Assembly (NCBI GenBank): GCA_023424215.1
Contig: JAFAEC010000137.1
Coordinates: 1-8,262 of the forward strand
Reading direction: 5' to 3'
DNA: 8,262 nt
Source: Pseudomonadota bacterium
Lineage (GTDB): Bacteria; Pseudomonadota; Alphaproteobacteria; Caulobacterales; Caulobacteraceae
In this document: piece by piece, positions 5,677 through 8,262 of the stretch
Layout: every line of letters begins with the position of its first letter
Numbering within the stretch: position 1 is the first letter of the stretch
Translations under genes and position numbers: made by a program
Notes under the pieces: model-generated
What the model was told of the DNA's origin: nothing
The model's input: only the letters and a program-made list of their open reading frames with translations
Databases searched by the model: none

Positions 5677-5695
5677 GGAGTGTGAAACTCACTCC
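5677..5695 (+). promoter_or_regulatory. Hairpin over the ribosome-binding region of the small membrane-protein gene
   Basis: GGAGTG (5677-5682) and CACTCC (5690-5695) are perfect complements around a seven-base loop. The 5' arm overlaps the only Shine-Dalgarno-like sequence, GGGGGAG (5674-5680), and the 3' arm abuts the ATG at 5696. If formed, the stem would hide the Shine-Dalgarno. It is too short, and lacks the T-run, to be an intrinsic terminator of the upstream lipoprotein gene. Confidence 0.45.
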
Positions 5696-5929
5696 ATGGG
5701 ATCGCCGCTCGCCAATCTGATGGAACTGGTGCTCATCGTGGGAGGGGGCGTCGCGTTTGTCGCCTGGGCCTATGCAGCACGCCATTTTCTGCCGATGTGG
5801 GCTGTCGGCTTCCGCAAGAAGCCGCAGCACAGAGGTCACTGGCGGAGGACACTCATCGGCGCTGTGACCTTTCTCGCCGCCTTCGGCGCCGTGGCCGGAG
5901 CCATGTTGGTCGCCGAGCGCTGGGGCTGA
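5696..5929 (+). CDS. Small two-helix membrane protein of unknown function
   Basis: A 77-aa hypothetical protein with two predicted transmembrane segments, about residues 10-28 (LVLIVGGGVAFVAWAY core) and 52-73 (TLIGAVTFLAAFGAVAGAML core). They are joined by a basic loop KKPQHRGHWRR (41-51), which by the positive-inside rule would be cytoplasmic, leaving both ends outside. I recognise no family motif. Start choice is uncertain: the ATG at 5696 is 15 bases from GGGGGAG, and a second in-frame ATG at 5720 would still keep both helices. Third-position G/C bias supports coding. It converges with the deaminase gene, 13 bp between stop codons, and could be co-transcribed with the lipoprotein gene. 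Confidence 0.68.
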   Translation: MGSPLANLMELVLIVGGGVAFVAWAYAARHFLPMWAVGFRKKPQHRGHWRRTLIGAVTFLAAFGAVAGAMLVAERWG

Positions 5930-5942
5930 TCCGCCGCTGGTC

Positions 5943-6950
5943 TCATCCCGCCGCCCAGACTTCCACCTCGGCCAGCCGCGCCGCCTTCTCCGCCGGCGTC
6001 AGGAACGATCCCTCGAAGCTGTTGCGGGCGATCTGCGTGACCTGCTCCCGCGTCAGCCCCACCGCCTCGGCGAGGCGGCGATAGTTGTCGTTCACATAGC
6101 CGCCGAAATAGGCGGGGTCGTCCGAGTTGAGGGTGACGTGCAAGCCGCGGCGCAGCATCTCCGGCACGGGATGGTCCTTCAGGTCCTTGACCACGCAGAG
6201 CTTGAGGTTGGACAGCGGGCAGACGGTCAGGGTCATCTGCGACGCCGCCAGACGCTCGATCAGGGCCTCGTCCTCCATCGAGCGGTTGCCGTGGTCCATG
6301 CGGTCGATGTGCAGCAGGTCCAGCGCCTCACGGACATACTCGGGCGGGCCCTCCTCGCCGGCGTGCGCGCAGAGCTTCAGCCCCATCTCGCGGGCGCGGG
6401 CGAAGACGCGCTCAAACTTCGAGGGCGGGTGGCCGACCTCGGAGGAGTCGAGCCCGACGCCGGCGATGCGGTCCAGCCACGGCTCCGCCTGGTGCAGGGC
6501 ATCGAAGGCCGCGTGCTCGTCGAGATGGCGCAGGAAGCAGAGGATCAACTTCGAGGAGACGCCCAGCTCGCGCTCGGCCCGCTTCATCCCCGCCAGCAGC
6601 CCCTCGGCCACGACGCCGAACGGCACCCCGCGGTCGGTGTGGGTCTGGGGATCGAAGAAGATCTCGGCATGCCGGACGTTGTCGGCGGCGGCCCGGCGGA
6701 AGTAGGCGAACGCCAGGTCGTGGAAGTCCTCCTCGGTCAGCAGGACGTTGGCCCCCGCATAGTAGATGTCGAGGAAGTCCTGCAGGTTCGAGAAGTCGTA
6801 GGCCGCCCGCACCGCCTCGACGCTGTCGAACGGGATCGACACGCGGTTGCGCCGGGCGAACTCGAACATCTGTTCGGGCTCGAGGCTGCCCTCGATGTGC
6901 AGGTGGAGCTCGGCCTTGGGCAGGCCGGCGATGTAGGCGTCGAGCGACAT
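5943..6950 (-). CDS. add: Adenosine-deaminase-family purine deaminase, probably adenine deaminase
   Basis: A zinc-dependent TIM-barrel deaminase of purine salvage, 335 aa and full length. Metal and catalytic motifs are intact: ELHLHIEGS (14-22, zinc ligands His16 and His18), CAHAGEEGP (194-202, zinc ligand His196 and catalytic Glu199), MDHGNR (218-223, His220), CPLSNLKL (244-251) and NSDDPAYFGGYVNDNY (275-290, Asp277/278). The last motif, with DIYYAGANVLL and AEIFFDPQTHT, is typical of the adenosine-deaminase-like branch containing characterised adenine deaminases. I therefore expect adenine to hypoxanthine plus ammonia rather than adenosine to inosine. The symbol add is the family symbol and may mislabel the substrate. 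The ATG at 6950 has GGAGG eight bases upstream. It follows argS by 31 bp and is probably co-transcribed with it. Confidence 0.93.
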   Translation of the reverse strand: MSLDAYIAGLPKAELHLHIEGSLEPEQMFEFARRNRVSIPFDSVEAVRAAYDFSNLQDFLDIYYAGANVLLTEEDFHDLAFAYFRRAAADNVRHAEIFFDPQTHTDRGVPFGVVAEGLLAGMKRAERELGVSSKLILCFLRHLDEHAAFDALHQAEPWLDRIAGVGLDSSEVGHPPSKFERVFARAREMGLKLCAHAGEEGPPEYVREALDLLHIDRMDHGNRSMEDEALIERLAASQMTLTVCPLSNLKLCVVKDLKDHPVPEMLRRGLHVTLNSDDPAYFGGYVNDNYRRLAEAVGLTREQVTQIARNSFEGSFLTPAEKAARLAEVEVWAAG

Positions 6951-6955
6951 GGCGG

Positions 6956-6975
6956 CTCCCTCCGGAGGAAGGGAG
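6956..6975. repeat. Inverted repeat in the argS-add junction
   Basis: CCTCCGGAGG (6959-6968) is a perfect 10-bp palindrome. An alternative fold pairs CTCCC (6956-6960) with GGGAG (6971-6975). The palindrome contains the GGAGG Shine-Dalgarno of the deaminase gene, so the two states could alter access to it. There is no T-run, so it is unlikely to be a terminator. Confidence 0.4.
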
Positions 6976-6981
6976 TTTAGC

Positions 6982-8262
6982 CTACATCCGCTCGGGCGTG
7001 TCGATGCCCAGCAGGTCGAGTGCGATGACCAGCTGGTCCAGCGTCGCCTTCGCCAGCGCGAGGCGCGAGCCCCGGCCGGCCGCGTCCGGCGCCCCCAGCA
7101 CGGGGCAGGCGGCGTAGAATTTCGAGAAGCTCTGGGCCAGCCGGTAGGCGTGCTCCGCGACCACGTGCGGCATGCGCTTGTCGTAGGCTTCGGCCGCGGC
7201 CTGGGAGAAGGCGTCCAGCGTCAGCGCCAGATCGCGCTCGGCCGGCTCGCCGATGGCGATCGGACCGGGTTCCGCGCCCTGGTCGGCGGCCTTGCGCAGC
7301 AGCGATTTGATCCGCACCGCCTGGTACAGCAGGTAAGGCCCGGTCTTGCCCTCGAAGCTCATGAAGCGGTCGAGGTCGAAGATGTAGCTGGTGGTCCGGC
7401 TGTTCGACAGGTCGGCGAACTTCAGCGCCGCCACCGCCACCTTGTGGGCGATGTCCTCGAACTCGTCCGCCGGCAGGTCCTCGCCCAGCTTCGCCTCGTG
7501 CAGGCGCTCACGAGCCTTGTCCTTCGCCATGGTGATCAGGTCGTGCAGCTTCAGCACGCCCCCGGCCCGGGTCTTGAAGGGCTTGCCGTCCGGGCCGTTC
7601 ATCGTGCCGAAGCCGAGGTGCTCCAGCGAGCCCTCGGCGGCGTAGCCGGCGAGGTAGCTGGCGCGGAACACCTGCTCGAAATGCTCGGCCTGGCGTTCGT
7701 CGACGACGTAGAGAATCAGGTCCGGGTCGAGGCTCTTCCGGCGGTCGAGGATGGTCGCCAGATCGGTGGTGCCGTACATGGCCGACCCCTCCGAGGAGAT
7801 GACCAGCAGCGGCGGCGGGCTGGGCGCCTCGATCACCGAGCCGTCGGCCAGCTTCTTCTTGCGGGTCTCGCCGGGGCGGGCGACGTGGACCACCCGGGCC
7901 CCGGCGTCCTCGACCAGCAGGCCGCTGGTCTCGAGATGGGCGATCATCTCGGGCATCAGCGGGTCAGCGTCGCTCTCTCCGTTCCACAGGTCGAAGGTCA
8001 CGCCCAGGGCCCCGAACTCGCGCTCCAGCGCGGTTCGGCTGACGGCCACGAAATGCTTCCACAGGGCGCGGTAGCCGGGGCGTCCGGCCTGCAGCTCGGC
8101 CGTCGCCTTGCGGGCGCGGTCCCTGAAGTCGGCGTCTTCCTTGGCCCGGGCGGCGGCGGCCGGGTACAGCCGCTCGAGATCCTCGAGCGTCACCGGGCTT
8201 GCAGTCGGGAAGGGGCCGTCGCCTTCGGCCATGAAGGCGTCGGCCCGGCCCTCGGGGCCCCC
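6982..8262 (-). CDS. argS: Arginyl-tRNA synthetase, C-terminal portion (5' end outside window)
   Basis: Class I aminoacyl-tRNA synthetase that charges tRNA-Arg. About 426 codons are visible, and the N-terminal part with the HIGH motif lies beyond the right edge. The frame continues without a stop from 8232 to 8262 (visible residues GGPEGRADAF before the Met), so that Met is internal. Numbering from that Met, landmarks are SEGSAMYGTTDLATILDRR (147-165), YVVDERQAEHFEQVF (175-189), GTMNGPDGKPFKTRAGG (209-225, the KMSKS-equivalent loop typical of ArgS) and the DALR anticodon-binding domain from KTGPYLLYQAVRIKSLLRKA (296-315) to the end at PERM. No internal stop or frameshift is seen. The deaminase gene follows 31 bp downstream on the same strand. 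Confidence 0.96.
   Translation of the reverse strand, partial: GGPEGRADAFMAEGDGPFPTASPVTLEDLERLYPAAAARAKEDADFRDRARKATAELQAGRPGYRALWKHFVAVSRTALEREFGALGVTFDLWNGESDADPLMPEMIAHLETSGLLVEDAGARVVHVARPGETRKKKLADGSVIEAPSPPPLLVISSEGSAMYGTTDLATILDRRKSLDPDLILYVVDERQAEHFEQVFRASYLAGYAAEGSLEHLGFGTMNGPDGKPFKTRAGGVLKLHDLITMAKDKARERLHEAKLGEDLPADEFEDIAHKVAVAALKFADLSNSRTTSYIFDLDRFMSFEGKTGPYLLYQAVRIKSLLRKAADQGAEPGPIAIGEPAERDLALTLDAFSQAAAEAYDKRMPHVVAEHAYRLAQSFSKFYAACPVLGAPDAAGRGSRLALAKATLDQLVIALDLLGIDTPERM

Noticed and set aside
4975..5685. Plus-strand frame of 236 codons across the intergenic region and the lipoprotein gene
   Set aside because: Overlaps the lipoprotein gene in another frame, with Arg/Gly-rich composition; the lipoprotein frame has a coherent signal sequence and better codon use.
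5354..5839. Minus-strand frame of 161 codons opposite the two small genes
   Set aside because: Low-complexity antisense shadow; the plus-strand frames show signal peptide and membrane segments instead.
6138..6980. Plus-strand frame opposite the deaminase gene (280 codons)
   Set aside because: Antisense shadow of a gene with intact catalytic motifs.
8230..8232. Met at 8232 as the start of argS
   Set aside because: The frame remains open to the window edge with ArgS-like residues, and the N-terminal catalytic part including the HIGH motif is missing, so this Met is internal.

Overview
This 8.3-kb, very G+C-rich window looks like chromosome of an alphaproteobacterium, most likely from the Caulobacterales (Brevundimonas/Caulobacter/Phenylobacterium type). 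The clues are strong G/C preference at third codon positions, an alphaproteobacterial gcvT-gcvH-gcvPA-gcvPB gene order with a split P-protein, a TTGAC-type promoter containing GANTC sites, and a palindrome resembling dispersed alphaproteobacterial intergenic repeats. The genus is inferred from protein style only. I see no transposase, phage, CRISPR, tRNA or rRNA gene. This is mostly core metabolism, and the unusual material is regulatory.

Region 1 (about 1-4885, minus strand) is a complete glycine cleavage operon read right to left: a predicted promoter (4857-4885), a tandem glycine riboswitch (4640-4848), a short expression platform with the gcvT ribosome binding site, then gcvT, gcvH, gcvPA and gcvPB. 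Together the proteins turn glycine into CO2, ammonia and methylene-tetrahydrofolate: the P-protein (GcvPA+GcvPB) decarboxylates glycine, the lipoylated H-protein carries the aminomethyl group and the T-protein releases it to folate. The riboswitch would switch the operon on when glycine is abundant. The gcvPA stop and gcvPB start overlap by one base (TAATG). Two perfect or near-perfect inverted repeats lie just beyond gcvPB.

Region 2 (about 4886-5311) is non-coding. It separates the leftward gcv operon from two rightward genes and holds a GC-rich compound hairpin and a dense run of GGG tracts with G-quadruplex potential.

Region 3 (5315-5929, plus strand) holds two small genes of unknown function: a probable lipoprotein and a two-helix membrane protein. 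A perfect 6-bp hairpin covers the ribosome-binding region of the second.

Region 4 (5943-8262, minus strand) holds argS (C-terminal two-thirds; the gene runs off the right edge) followed 31 bp later by an adenosine-deaminase-family gene whose motifs suggest adenine deaminase. The latter converges tail to tail with the small membrane-protein gene, with 13 bp between the stop codons.

The most interesting observations are in the riboswitch. The gcvT ribosome-binding segment nearly duplicates the 3' strand of aptamer-1 helix P1, so it can pair perfectly with the 5' strand of P1 and suggests a strand-exchange switch. The variable arm of aptamer 2 is extended by a repeat-like palindrome.
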